Assembly (NCBI RefSeq): GCF_040459645.1
Contig: NZ_JARVHQ010000001.1
Location: 1,364,001-1,428,000 of the forward strand
Source: Bacillus cereus group sp. RP43
Lineage (GTDB): Bacteria; Bacillota; Bacilli; Bacillales; Bacillaceae_G
DNA: 64,000 nucleotides
Direction: 5' to 3'
The position numbers and the translations under genes were made by a program. This document shows positions 25,867 to 34,218 of the stretch, in pieces; positions within the stretch are counted from its first letter, which is position 1; each line of letters opens with the position of its first letter. The notes beneath the pieces were generated by a model. It was given only the letters and a program-made list of their open reading frames with translations, was not told the DNA's origin and ran no database searches.

Positions 25867-27975
25867 ATGGAATTGCTAAAGGGGAATTTAGTAAATTTAA
25901 ATGATACAGCGTATTATAATAACCGCGAGTTGAGCTGGCTAGCTTTTAATGAACGTGTACTACAAGAAGCGCAAGATGAAAATAATCCACTTTTAGAAAG
26001 ATTAAAGTTTATTAGTATTTTCAGTTCAAATTTAGATGAGTTTTTTATGGTGCGCGTAGCAGGTTTGAAAGATCAAGTAAGTGCCGGATTTAATCAGCCA
26101 GAAAATAAAGCAGGTTTAACACCGAAGAAACAGTTAAATAAGATTGCGATAAAAGCGCATGACTTAATGACTGTACAGTACGATACGTTTAAAGGTTACA
26201 TATTGCCAGCGCTTGAACTAGAGGGGATTGAGCGTCTAACATTCCATGATTTGACGAAAGAGCAGAGGGGATTTATCGAAGAGTATTTTGATGAACAAAT
26301 CTTTCCAGTGTTAACTCCTGTAGCTATTGATGCGTATCGTCCATTTCCTATGTTATTAAATAAAAGCTTGAATTTAGCTACTATTTTATACGATGAGAAG
26401 CAGGCAGAGGAAGAAAATCGCACGAAGTTAGGAATTGTCCAAGTGCCTTCTTTACTGGAGCGTTTCATATTTTTACCGAGTGAAGGACAAAAACATAAAT
26501 TTATTTTATTAGAAGATGTAATTAGTGGTTTTACCCATAAATTATTCACAGGATATAACGTATCACCTGTTACTCGTTTCCGCATTACACGTAATGCGGA
26601 TTTAACAATCCATGAAGAAGGTGCACGCGATTTATTAAAAGTAATTGAAAAAGAATTAAAAAAGCGTAAGTGGGGAGCTGCCGTTCGTTTAGAAGTTGGT
26701 AAAGAACACATTGATGAAAGAGTGCTAGCGTTATTGTATGAAGTGTTGGAAGTAAAAGATGAAGATGTGTACATGATGGATGGACCGTTAGATTTAACAT
26801 GTTTATTTTCCTTATATAAAAAATTAGCGCCTTTATATGAACATCTTGTATATCCAGCTCTTATTCCACAACCTCCTCAAGATTTAGGTGATGAGGAAGA
26901 TGTATTTGAAAAAGCGATAGAACATGATATTTTATTACACCATCCTTTTGAGTCGTTTCAGCCAGTCGTTGATTTTGTTCGTGATGCGGCAGATGACTCG
27001 AATGTACTTGCGATTAAACAAACATTATATCGTGTAAGTGGAGATTCTCCAATAATTCAGGCGTTGAAGGTAGCAGCCGAAAAAGGAAAACAAGTGACGG
27101 TATTGGTTGAGTTAAAGGCAAGGTTTGATGAAGAGAATAATGTTCATTGGGCTAAAGAATTGGAACAGGCCGGATGTCACGTTATTTACGGAGTAAGTCA
27201 CTTGAAAACGCATAGTAAAATTACGTTAGTTGTAAGAAGAAGAAACGGGAAAATTGAAAGGTTTGTACATCTTGGGACCGGAAATTATAATGATGCAACA
27301 GCGAAGTTGTATACCGATTTTGGATATATTACATCGCGAAAAGACTTTGGTGTAGATGCAACAAATTTCTTTAATTATTTGAGTGGTTATACAAAAAAAC
27401 CGCATTTTCATCATTTATCTGTTGCCCCGTTTGATATAAGAGAGCAGTTTATGGAGTTAATAGATGAGGAAATCCGTTATCATAGACAATATGGAAATGG
27501 ATATATTATCGCTAAAATGAATTCGTTAACAGATAAACCGTTAATAAAAAAAATGTATGAAGCATCACAAGCTGGGGTGAAGGTAGAGCTCATTGTTAGA
27601 GGGACATGTTGTTTAAGGCCAGGGATTCCGAATGTAAGTGAAAATATTCGTGTAGTTAGTGTTGTTGGAAGATATTTAGAACATAGCCGTATTTATTATT
27701 TCCATCATAATGGAGATGAGAAAATATATTTATCTTCAGCTGATTTGATGACGCGAAATATGGAAAAACGAGTAGAAATATCCTTCCCAATTTTAGATAT
27801 TGAAATGAAAGCGAGAATAAAGGCAATTTTACAGCTGATTTTAGCTGATAATGTGAAAACACGTGAACAAAATAAAGATGGTGACTATTATTATATAATT
27901 AATAGTAGTACAGAAGAAATTGATAGCCAAGTGAATTTATTTAAGATGGCGTATCAAAATACAGACGCTGAATAA
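25867..27975 (+). CDS. ppk: Polyphosphate kinase 1
   Basis: Makes polyphosphate from ATP reversibly, through a phosphohistidine. 702 residues. N-terminal YYNNRELSWLAFNERVLQEA, catalytic His region SHLKTHSKITLVVRR (the autophosphorylated histidine), HLGTGNYND, and the second conserved His in IYYFHHNGDEKIYLSSADLM. Phospholipase D-like C-terminal fold. An in-frame GTG at 25858 is only 3 nt from the AAAGGGA site, so ATG 25867 is preferred. It lies downstream of ppx, and a strong terminator follows. Confidence 0.95.
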   Translation: MELLKGNLVNLNDTAYYNNRELSWLAFNERVLQEAQDENNPLLERLKFISIFSSNLDEFFMVRVAGLKDQVSAGFNQPENKAGLTPKKQLNKIAIKAHDLMTVQYDTFKGYILPALELEGIERLTFHDLTKEQRGFIEEYFDEQIFPVLTPVAIDAYRPFPMLLNKSLNLATILYDEKQAEEENRTKLGIVQVPSLLERFIFLPSEGQKHKFILLEDVISGFTHKLFTGYNVSPVTRFRITRNADLTIHEEGARDLLKVIEKELKKRKWGAAVRLEVGKEHIDERVLALLYEVLEVKDEDVYMMDGPLDLTCLFSLYKKLAPLYEHLVYPALIPQPPQDLGDEEDVFEKAIEHDILLHHPFESFQPVVDFVRDAADDSNVLAIKQTLYRVSGDSPIIQALKVAAEKGKQVTVLVELKARFDEENNVHWAKELEQAGCHVIYGVSHLKTHSKITLVVRRRNGKIERFVHLGTGNYNDATAKLYTDFGYITSRKDFGVDATNFFNYLSGYTKKPHFHHLSVAPFDIREQFMELIDEEIRYHRQYGNGYIIAKMNSLTDKPLIKKMYEASQAGVKVELIVRGTCCLRPGIPNVSENIRVVSVVGRYLEHSRIYYFHHNGDEKIYLSSADLMTRNMEKRVEISFPILDIEMKARIKAILQLILADNVKTREQNKDGDYYYIINSSTEEIDSQVNLFKMAYQNTDAE

Positions 27976-27987
27976 TAGAGAAAAAGT

Positions 27988-28024
27988 AAAAACCTCTTAA
28001 TCGAAATTAAGAGGTTTTTATTTT
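27988..28024 (+). terminator. ppk terminator
   Basis: AAAAACCTCTTAAT / ATTAAGAGGTTTTT (27988-28001, 28006-28019) then a run of T. Confidence 0.9.
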
Positions 28025-28026
28025 TT

Positions 28027-28067
28027 TCTCTACTCATATGTTCCGTAAATGGAAGAATGAGTAGAGA
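28027..28067. repeat. Hairpin downstream of ppk
   Basis: Perfect 11-bp arms TCTCTACTCAT / ATGAGTAGAGA (28027-28037, 28057-28067) with a 19-base loop, just beyond the terminator. Role unknown; possibly a 3' hairpin of the convergent small gene. Confidence 0.5.
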
Positions 28068-28142
28068 GAATAGTTTTTATTATAAGCGTATGATGCGTCG
28101 GTTCATTGAGAGAATAATATTTGGAAGAATCGTTGTTTTAAA

Positions 28143-28373
28143 TTAGTAATAGTATGGTTGTTGACAAGGCCCGCCGTAACAAGGATAAGGTGGTGGGTAA
28201 GGCGGTGGATAAGGCGGATAAAACGGTCTAGGGCCGAAAGCTAATGCTCCACCGATTAACCCTCCAGCAATTCCAGCTAGAAATGGAACCCCGAAAAATG
28301 GAAAGAAGCGTGAGTCGCCTGCTGGGCCAATAGGTGCTGAACGAACTGGGATCTGTTGATAATATGGATACAT
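28143..28373 (-). CDS. Small Pro/Tyr/Gly-rich protein, spore-coat-like composition
   Basis: 76 residues, starting MYPYYQQIPVRSAP. ATG 28373 has a perfect AAAGGAGGT site 8 nt away; a longer open frame to 28559 overlaps ykuE and has no ribosome site. A Phe/Gly/Ala hydrophobic stretch (FFGVPFLAGIAGGLIGGALAF) is followed by PPYP-type repeats and a Cys/Gln/Tyr tail (PYPCYGGPCQQPYYY). Such composition is common in small B. cereus spore-surface proteins; that is inference only. Confidence 0.72.
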   Translation of the reverse strand: MYPYYQQIPVRSAPIGPAGDSRFFPFFGVPFLAGIAGGLIGGALAFGPRPFYPPYPPPYPPPYPCYGGPCQQPYYY

Positions 28374-28470
28374 GAACAAACCTCCTTTACTGGACTCATT
28401 TTTATCATATGGTGGACCAAGCGTGGATGAGCGCGTACAAGAAAGGATATGTAAGAAAATAGGCGAATTC

Positions 28471-29328
28471 TTACGAATGTTGTAGGATGAAGAGTGTAAT
28501 TTCAGGTTTTGACATAAAGCGGAATGGGACACGTGTTCTTCCAATACCTCGATTGACATAGAGAGTCAAACCTTGAATGTTATAGAAACCTTCAGTATAT
28601 TCTTTTGCAAGCGACGGGGTAATAATAGCACCTAAAAAAGGAATTTGTACTTGTCCGCCATGGCTATGACCAGAAAGTTGAAGATTGATTGGATATGTAG
28701 CGATTTGTGGCGCGATATCTGGTTCGTGAACGAGAACAATGGTATAAATATTTTGTTTTGCATGTTGTAAAGTTTCCGCTATTTTTGGTTTACCTAGTAG
28801 CATATCATCGAGCCCGAAAATAGAAATTTCACTATTATCCAGTAAACGAATTCGCTTTTCGCTATTGTGCAAAAGTTCAAATCCAGATTCGCGCATGATG
28901 TGGTCATAGTATTCAGTTCCATATCCGCCATGGTCGTGGTTACCATAAATAGAAAATTTACCGAAGGGTGCCTGTATATTCTTTAAAATGGATGCAACAA
29001 AAGGAGCCTCGGTATATGTTTGGTAGTCATCAATGAGATCACCAGTAAAAAGGACAATATCTGGTTTTTCAGCATTAATCTTGGAAACGATTTGAGATAA
29101 ATGTTGGAGAGAGAAATAGTATCCGAGATGTAAATCGCTAAATTGAAGGATCTTCATACCATGAAACCCTTTTGGTATAAGCTGTGATTTAAGTGTGTGT
29201 TGCGTAAAAGAAAGCAAATAGGGCTCTATATATTTAGCATAATAATAGCCGATACTAGCGGTTATAAATGAATATAGACAAGTGCGTATTCCAGATTTCA
29301 AAAAATTTCTTCTTGTAATTTTCTTCAT
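28471..29328 (-). CDS. ykuE: Tat-exported metallophosphoesterase YkuE
   Basis: 285 residues. Twin-arginine signal TRRNFLKSG followed by a hydrophobic stretch; YkuE is a known Tat substrate in B. subtilis that becomes wall-associated. The dinuclear metal centre is complete: FSDLHLGY, TGDLIDDY, YGNHDHGG, VHEPDI and SGHSHGGQ. A calcineurin-like phosphodiesterase; its natural substrate is uncertain. The GGGAG upstream is about 18 nt away, longer than ideal, so the start is less sure. The Tat motif favours this ATG. Confidence 0.9.
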   Translation of the reverse strand: MKKITRRNFLKSGIRTCLYSFITASIGYYYAKYIEPYLLSFTQHTLKSQLIPKGFHGMKILQFSDLHLGYYFSLQHLSQIVSKINAEKPDIVLFTGDLIDDYQTYTEAPFVASILKNIQAPFGKFSIYGNHDHGGYGTEYYDHIMRESGFELLHNSEKRIRLLDNSEISIFGLDDMLLGKPKIAETLQHAKQNIYTIVLVHEPDIAPQIATYPINLQLSGHSHGGQVQIPFLGAIITPSLAKEYTEGFYNIQGLTLYVNRGIGRTRVPFRFMSKPEITLFILQHS

Positions 29329-29489
29329 ATACAGGTTACTTGAATCTCCCTTCAGTTTTTTAAAAATATATTTTAAACACTAAAAAAGTAGTATAGATTA
29401 TGAAAAAAATGAACGAAAAGAAACCTCTTTACGTTAAAATATCAGAAAAATTGAAAAATATAAAGATTTCTATCAAATAAAGTGATAAA

Positions 29490-29508
29490 ATGAATGTGTA
29501 TTCATTTT
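29490..29508. promoter_or_regulatory. FadR-like operator upstream of fadH
   Basis: ATGAATGTGTATTCATTTT is a palindrome close to the B. subtilis FadR consensus TGAATGANTANTCATTCA. It lies 15 bp before the fadH start codon, and FadR controls fadH in B. subtilis. Confidence 0.65.
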
Positions 29509-29522
29509 TGGGAGGGATATAT

Positions 29523-30287
29523 GTGAAAGAGAAGGTAGTAATTATAACAGGTGGATCGAGTGGAATGGGAAAAGGAATGGCAACTCGTTTTGCAAAAGAA
29601 GGGGCACGAGTTGTTATTACAGGGCGTACAAAAGAAAAATTGGAGGAAACAAAGTTAGAAATCGAACAGTTTCCAGGGCAAGTATTGCCTGTACAAATGG
29701 ATGTACGAAATACTGAAGATATTCAGAAAATGATTGAACATATTGATGAAAAGTTCGGACGAATTGATATTTTAATAAATAATGCAGCTGGCAACTTTAT
29801 TTGTCCAGCAGAAGATTTATCTGTGAATGGCTGGAATTCGGTCATTAATATTGTGTTAAATGGTACATTTTATTGCAGTCAAGCTGTCGGGAAGTATTGG
29901 ATTGAGAAAGGTATAAAAGGAAATATCATTAATATGGTAGCGACATATGCATGGGATGCAGGTCCAGGAGTTATTCATTCGGCTGCAGCAAAAGCTGGCG
30001 TATTAGCAATGACTAAAACGCTTGCTGTTGAGTGGGGGCGTAAATATGGAATACGAGTTAACGCTATCGCACCAGGGCCGATTGAACGTACGGGCGGTGC
30101 CGATAAATTATGGATTTCAGAAGAAATGGCTAAGCGTACACTACAAAGTGTGCCACTTGGAAGACTAGGTACGCCAGAAGAAATTGCGGGTCTAGCTTAT
30201 TATTTATGTTCAGATGAAGCTGCATACATAAATGGAACATGCATGACAATGGATGGAGGACAACACTTGCATCAATATCCATTTTAA
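29523..30287 (+). CDS. fadH: 2,4-dienoyl-CoA reductase (SDR)
   Basis: Short-chain dehydrogenase that reduces dienoyl-CoA intermediates so unsaturated fatty acids can enter beta-oxidation. 254 residues from GTG 29523, the length of B. subtilis FadH (YkuF); GGGAGGG lies 6 nt ahead. NADP-binding TGGSSGMGKGMA, INNAAGNF, and a variant active site in which the usual YxxxK tyrosine region reads HSAAAKAG, as in dienoyl-CoA reductases that lack the Tyr. The C terminus binds acyl-CoA. Neighbours ykuE and ykuI match B. subtilis, but ykuG and ykuH are absent. Confidence 0.88.
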   Translation: MKEKVVIITGGSSGMGKGMATRFAKEGARVVITGRTKEKLEETKLEIEQFPGQVLPVQMDVRNTEDIQKMIEHIDEKFGRIDILINNAAGNFICPAEDLSVNGWNSVINIVLNGTFYCSQAVGKYWIEKGIKGNIINMVATYAWDAGPGVIHSAAAKAGVLAMTKTLAVEWGRKYGIRVNAIAPGPIERTGGADKLWISEEMAKRTLQSVPLGRLGTPEEIAGLAYYLCSDEAAYINGTCMTMDGGQHLHQYPF

Positions 30288-30298
30288 GAGGGATGACT

Positions 30299-30322
30299 AA
30301 ATGAATGTTTGATTCATTTTTT
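30299..30322 (+). terminator. fadH terminator (also FadR-box-like)
   Basis: AAATGAAT / ATTCATTT (30299-30306, 30312-30319) then TTTTTCG. The arms resemble the upstream FadR box, but the hairpin-T tract layout reads as a terminator. Confidence 0.65.
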
Positions 30323-30370
30323 CGTGGAAAAATGTGACGGAATTGTGACATGTGAAAGAAAGGTATTTAC

Positions 30371-30410
30371 AAGAGGTCATATATACGGTATATTTAAGAC
30401 CTCTTTTTTC
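30371..30410 (+). terminator. Second hairpin after fadH
   Basis: AAGAGGTC / GACCTCTT (30371-30378, 30398-30405) followed by TTTTC. Confidence 0.65.
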
Positions 30411-30453
30411 TTCATAGTAGAATTGCTAATTCCCCTTAGCATTTTACCCCTCT

Positions 30454-30490
30454 AATCCCTTCAGGAAAACTGAAGGGATTTTTTATTATT
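30454..30490 (+). terminator. Third terminator before ykuI
   Basis: Perfect 11-bp arms AATCCCTTCAG / CTGAAGGGATT (30454-30464, 30470-30480) then TTTTTATTATT. Three successive terminators separate fadH from ykuI. Confidence 0.85.
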
Positions 30491-30542
30491 TTTCCGTAAA
30501 TATCGTGTTATAATTTTTGAAAAGTAAAGGGAGGGAAGCACG

Positions 30543-31760
30543 TTGATAGATGCATTAGATGTAATGAGTAACTTGGATAAAGTCCTTCCTTATTATCAAG
30601 CTATTTTTAGTGCTGATGAACATACAGTAATTGGATATGAAGTAGTAGGACGTATTCAAACAGAAGAGGGCATACAAAGTTTAGCTTCGTTCTTTCACGA
30701 TGATTCTATTCCAAGTGAGTTTCAACTGGAAGCGGATAACATTATAGTAGAAAAAGCTTTAAACCGTTATTTAGAAAGCAATCAAAAATTGTTATTATTT
30801 ATACATCGGAATGCTAACGTATTAATGAATGACGAAGATGAAAGTTTACTTCAACTTTTATTGATGTATGAAAAACAAGGTTTAAATTTGAACCACATTG
30901 TTTTAGAGATAACAGAGCATGAATGTAAAGAAGATATTGAGCAATTTAATCATTTGCTGATGTATTATCGTACATATGGTATTCAAATCTCGATTAATAA
31001 AGTTGGAACGGGTACAAGTAATTTAGAACGTATTAGCGTGTTAGCACCTGATATTTTAAAAGTAGATTTAACAAACTTAAGGCAAACTGCACTTATACAA
31101 TCTTATCAAGATATTTTATATTCCTTATCTTTACTTGCAAGAAGAATTGGTGCAACATTGTTATATGAAGAAATTGATGCTTTTTATCAACTACAATATG
31201 CTTGGAAAAACGGTGGTAGATACTATCAAGGTAATTATTTAAAAGAATGTTTACCTGATTTTATTGAAACGAATGTTTTAAAAGAGCGACTTGGTAATGA
31301 ATGTCATCAATTTATTCAGCATGAGAAAAAGAAGTTGCAAAAAATTTATCATTTAACAGAGATGTTACGTGATCGAATTGGTGATGTTCTGTCAAAACAA
31401 AAAAAGAATGAAGATATAAATGATTGGTTATTACAATTTAGTCAAAGTATATCACAATGTAGTTTTCGCATATTTATTTGCAATGAAGATGGTTTTCAAC
31501 AATCAGGTAATGTTATGAAAAAAGATGGGGAATGGATTGTGATGCCGGAGTATTATATGAAGAACTGGAGTTGGCGTCCGTATTTTCTTGAGAATATTAT
31601 GAAAATGCGTTTTGAAAATAAGGCGAGACTTTCAGATTTATATGCCGATATTGAAACTGGTGAAATGGTACGAACATTTTCCTTCCCAATTGATGATGAA
31701 AACTTTTTATTTATAGATTTATCTTATGAATATTTATATGAAGAAGATGTTTTATTTTAA
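30543..31760 (+). CDS. ykuI: YkuI-like EAL-domain protein with degenerate metal site
   Basis: 405 residues, colinear with B. subtilis YkuI: EAL domain (about 1-250) then the PAS-like YkuI_C domain (about 265-400). Position 33 keeps the EAL glutamate (GYEVVGR) and E122/E125 are present. The pair that is D-D in active cyclic-di-GMP phosphodiesterases is N152-K153 here (SINKVGTG), so two-metal catalysis should fail. B. subtilis YkuI itself has D152-N153 and little activity. Likely a cyclic-di-GMP receptor, or dead. TTG start after GGGAGGGAAG. Confidence 0.88.
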   Translation: MIDALDVMSNLDKVLPYYQAIFSADEHTVIGYEVVGRIQTEEGIQSLASFFHDDSIPSEFQLEADNIIVEKALNRYLESNQKLLLFIHRNANVLMNDEDESLLQLLLMYEKQGLNLNHIVLEITEHECKEDIEQFNHLLMYYRTYGIQISINKVGTGTSNLERISVLAPDILKVDLTNLRQTALIQSYQDILYSLSLLARRIGATLLYEEIDAFYQLQYAWKNGGRYYQGNYLKECLPDFIETNVLKERLGNECHQFIQHEKKKLQKIYHLTEMLRDRIGDVLSKQKKNEDINDWLLQFSQSISQCSFRIFICNEDGFQQSGNVMKKDGEWIVMPEYYMKNWSWRPYFLENIMKMRFENKARLSDLYADIETGEMVRTFSFPIDDENFLFIDLSYEYLYEEDVLF

Positions 31761-31790
31761 TGCACGAAGAGATTCGTGCATTTTTTTGTT
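31761..31790 (+). terminator. ykuI terminator
   Basis: TGCACGAA / TTCGTGCA (31761-31768, 31773-31780) then seven T; starts directly after the stop. Confidence 0.88.
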
Positions 31791-31943
31791 TGTTTTTATC
31801 ATAAATTGGTAATAGTGAAAATGATGATGAAAATGCTGTCTATCGTTGTAAAGATTTTACGAACGAAATCATCCCTTTCTTTGCATAATCATTGTTACAA
31901 TGAATACTACAAAGACAAGCTCTTTTAAAAGGAAGGTGAAAAA

Positions 31944-32432
31944 ATGAAGAAATATGGAATATGGTTTGTTCTATTTATATGTGTTGCCTTTCTAGTTGGT
32001 TATAGTGTTACAACTGTTTTAGGAAAAGAAGAAGTGAAAGTGGATCGGAAAGAAGTGTTTACAACGATACAAAAAGGTTATGAAACGCAATTTTCAATTC
32101 GCGGGAAGCAAATATCTATGAATAAGATGATAGCGACGTTATCACCATATTTTACAAATAATTTCCTTCAAGTTTTTACAGATGAAAACAGTAGAAATGA
32201 AAAACAAAGTGGTGAATATTTACTTCCAGCAAAAGAAGCTCCGTTTTCCTTTAATTCAGAAACAAAAATGTCTTATGATGAAGAACATAAAAATTTATAT
32301 GTCTACGAGCGGGCAAAGAGTGGACAATATCAAATTGTGACATTGCAAAAGGATAATGGAAAATGGAAATTAGCAGGGTATCATGAAAGTCAGGAACTGT
32401 TGACTGAAATAAAAAGGTTACAACAATTATGA
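31944..32432 (+). CDS. Exported or membrane-anchored hypothetical protein (DUF3993-like)
   Basis: 162 residues. One N-terminal hydrophobic segment (IWFVLFICVAFLVGYSVTTVL) acts as signal or anchor; the rest is polar and would face outside: a helical half then a beta half ending in DNGKWKLAGYHES, a pattern seen in small secreted NTF2-like or DUF3993 proteins. AAGGAAGGTG ribosome site. It is not part of the usual ykuI-ykuJ order in B. subtilis. Function unknown; the family tag is tentative. Confidence 0.65.
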   Translation: MKKYGIWFVLFICVAFLVGYSVTTVLGKEEVKVDRKEVFTTIQKGYETQFSIRGKQISMNKMIATLSPYFTNNFLQVFTDENSRNEKQSGEYLLPAKEAPFSFNSETKMSYDEEHKNLYVYERAKSGQYQIVTLQKDNGKWKLAGYHESQELLTEIKRLQQL

Positions 32433-32433
32433 A

Positions 32434-32464
32434 AATAGGAATAGGTGTCCCCTATTCCTATTCT
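32434..32464. terminator. Bidirectional terminator before glutaredoxin gene
   Basis: Perfect 12-bp arms AATAGGAATAGG / CCTATTCCTATT (32434-32445, 32451-32462); shared by the two converging genes. Confidence 0.8.
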
Positions 32465-32694
32465 ATACCGAGTAGCTGTTGTAATTTTTCAATTTGAAAC
32501 CCTGCGACAACTTCTCCGTCAATTACAACTGTTGGAGTTGAATAGGATTCATAGTCGGATAAAAGACGATTGCGTGCAGCAGCGTCTTTTTTTACGTCAA
32601 ATTCTTCGTATACAACGTTATTATGTTTTAAAAATTCTTTTACAATGGTACAAGGCGGACAATCAGGTTGTGTATAAACCTCAATTTTTTTCAT
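32458..32694 (-). CDS. Glutaredoxin-family protein (CPPC)
   Basis: 78-residue thioredoxin-fold protein: MKKIEVYTQPDCPPCTIVKE with redox motif C-P-P-C, cis-proline in YSTPTVVIDGEVVAGF, and C-terminal helix EKLQQLLGIE. Short NrdH/glutaredoxin-like, cytoplasmic. Bacilli use bacillithiol, so the reductant may be bacilliredoxin or thioredoxin systems. GGGAGGAATT ribosome site. Partner unknown. Confidence 0.85.
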   Translation of the reverse strand: MKKIEVYTQPDCPPCTIVKEFLKHNNVVYEEFDVKKDAAARNRLLSDYESYSTPTVVIDGEVVAGFQIEKLQQLLGIE

Positions 32695-32926
32695 TGTAAT
32701 TCCTCCCTTTTTCTGTGTTTTATTATATTCTGCCAGTATAAAAAGCGCAATAAAGAAGTAAAAAGATGCTCTTTCATCTTTTTACTTCTTATTTCGACAA
32801 ATTTTAGTTGAGTTTCTGGCCAAGAACCTTTATCCTAGATTGTGGAACGTTTTTTCTGTTATGACGGATAGAATGAGTATAGCTGTAAAACCTATTGGTA
32901 GGAAGATCAGAGAAAGGAGAGATTTC

Positions 32927-33163
32927 ATGTCTCTACTCCAAGGAATTTTAACTCGACTTGTTAGTCTACAAGAACAAGCTGAAAGCGGTGAAGTAGCACA
33001 ACGCTATTTTGAAGTGAACGGTGAGCGCAAATGTAGCGTGAAATTTTTCGATAAAAGTGAAATGTATGAGTTAGAAGTGTATCAACCAGGTGAAAAGCCT
33101 CAAGTGTATCAATTCGATAACATCGATATGGTTGCAATTGAGATTTACGATATCATTTCTTGA
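32927..33163 (+). CDS. ykuJ: YkuJ family protein
   Basis: 78 residues, starting MSLLQGILTRLVSLQEQAES; AAAGGAGAG lies before ATG 32927, whereas the longer in-frame ATG at 32840 has no ribosome site. Alpha-beta fold with RYFEVNGERKCSVKFFDKS and FDNIDMVAIEIYDII, as in YkuJ, whose structure is known but function is not. Position after ykuI matches B. subtilis. Own terminator. Confidence 0.85.
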   Translation: MSLLQGILTRLVSLQEQAESGEVAQRYFEVNGERKCSVKFFDKSEMYELEVYQPGEKPQVYQFDNIDMVAIEIYDIIS

Positions 33164-33170
33164 TACATAT

Positions 33171-33206
33171 AAAAAGGGTACTGCCAAATGGTGGTACCTT
33201 TTTTAG
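33171..33206 (+). terminator. ykuJ terminator
   Basis: AAAAAGGGTAC / GTACCTTTTTT (33171-33181, 33194-33204), one G-T pair. Confidence 0.82.
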
Positions 33207-33348
33207 TTATATTAATTAATGGGCTATACAGGTAGTAGAAGTTTCAATTTAAGTCGCGATTAAATAAAAGAGTTTTTATAAATGTATATGTATAGGAATT
33301 TTTCATTTTTCCTACAATGATAGTAAATATTAATAGGAGGTGCAAAGG

Positions 33349-33498
33349 ATGGAACGCTTACCGATTGTTATTTGTCCTAATTGTCACAGTCATGCTGAAA
33401 TTAATCATGTATTAACTGCCCAGTCTAATCAAAATGTAATTTATACATGTAAGTTTTGTAATTATGTAATTCGAAATATTGAAACGAATAAAGGGTAG
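33349..33498 (+). CDS. 49-residue zinc-ribbon protein
   Basis: MERLPIVICPNCHSHAEINH... then ...YTCKFCNYVIRNIETNKG. Two C-x-x-C knuckles (C9/C12 and C37/C40) about 25 residues apart make a rubredoxin-like zinc ribbon. AGGAGGTGCAAAGG gives a strong ribosome site 9 nt before the ATG. Too short for most gene callers. It lies between ykuJ and ykuK. A nucleic-acid or protein-binding role is plausible but unproven. Confidence 0.78.
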   Translation: MERLPIVICPNCHSHAEINHVLTAQSNQNVIYTCKFCNYVIRNIETNKG

Positions 33499-33572
33499 TA
33501 AGTTATAATTTTTGTTTTTGTCCCATACAATGAGAATACGAAAAGTCTGTCTAATTGAAAGGACGTGACTAT

Positions 33573-34091
33573 GTGGACGGTGAGCATACATTTTATAATG
33601 TTTCAGAGAGACATTTGAATTTTGATATGGTATTTAACCGCATTTGTAATTTCATTGAAAAGGATCCACGAAATTTATATCGATTATCCATTGGGACAGA
33701 CTCACAAGCGCATCAAAAGGATACGAGGTTTATTACAGCGATACATATTCATCGGGTTGGCAAAGGAGCATGGGGATGTTTGCATCATAAATCAGTGAAA
33801 AATAAGCCAGCAACGTTGCGAGAGAAAATATATTTAGAAACACAGTTTAGTCAAGAAATCGCCTATCTATTTACTCCCAATCATATACAAACAATATGGG
33901 ATTTATTGCACCCATACGCTCAAGAGGGAGCAGGATTCATAATGGAAATTCATTTAGATATCGGGAATGATGGTTTAACAAAAGAATTTATTTTAGATAT
34001 GACGATGAAAATTCAAGCAATGGGATTAACAGCAAAAATTAAACCAGATGCTTATGCGGCATTTAGTTATGCGAACAGATATACGAAATAA
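33573..34091 (+). CDS. ykuK: YkuK family, RNase H-like fold protein (DUF458)
   Basis: 172 residues from GTG 33573, the B. subtilis length; GAAAGGACG precedes at 8 nt (a TTG at 33555 is inside that site). Core LSIGTDSQAHQKDTRFITAIHIHRVGKGAWG places an Asp where RNase H-fold proteins have their first acidic residue, and DIGNDGLTKEF the second. Ends PDAYAAFSYANRYT. Activity not established. Upstream of abbA, as in B. subtilis. Confidence 0.85.
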   Translation: MDGEHTFYNVSERHLNFDMVFNRICNFIEKDPRNLYRLSIGTDSQAHQKDTRFITAIHIHRVGKGAWGCLHHKSVKNKPATLREKIYLETQFSQEIAYLFTPNHIQTIWDLLHPYAQEGAGFIMEIHLDIGNDGLTKEFILDMTMKIQAMGLTAKIKPDAYAAFSYANRYTK

Positions 34092-34218
34092 TGTGAAATG
34101 ATGTCTATATATTTGCAGTCGTTAAGTGTTTTTAACAAAAACTGAATATTACATCTATTAAATGAGTTGAAAATTTTATATAATGAGAGTGATGATGTGA
34201 GTGCAAGGAGAGGGGCAT

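Noticed and set aside
26196..26774. 192-residue open frame on the - strand
   Set aside because: Antisense to ppk, Ser/Thr-rich translation typical of a shadow frame.
28374..28559. Upstream extension of the Pro/Tyr-rich ORF
   Set aside because: No ribosome site at the upper ATG, overlaps ykuE; ATG 28373 has a perfect site.
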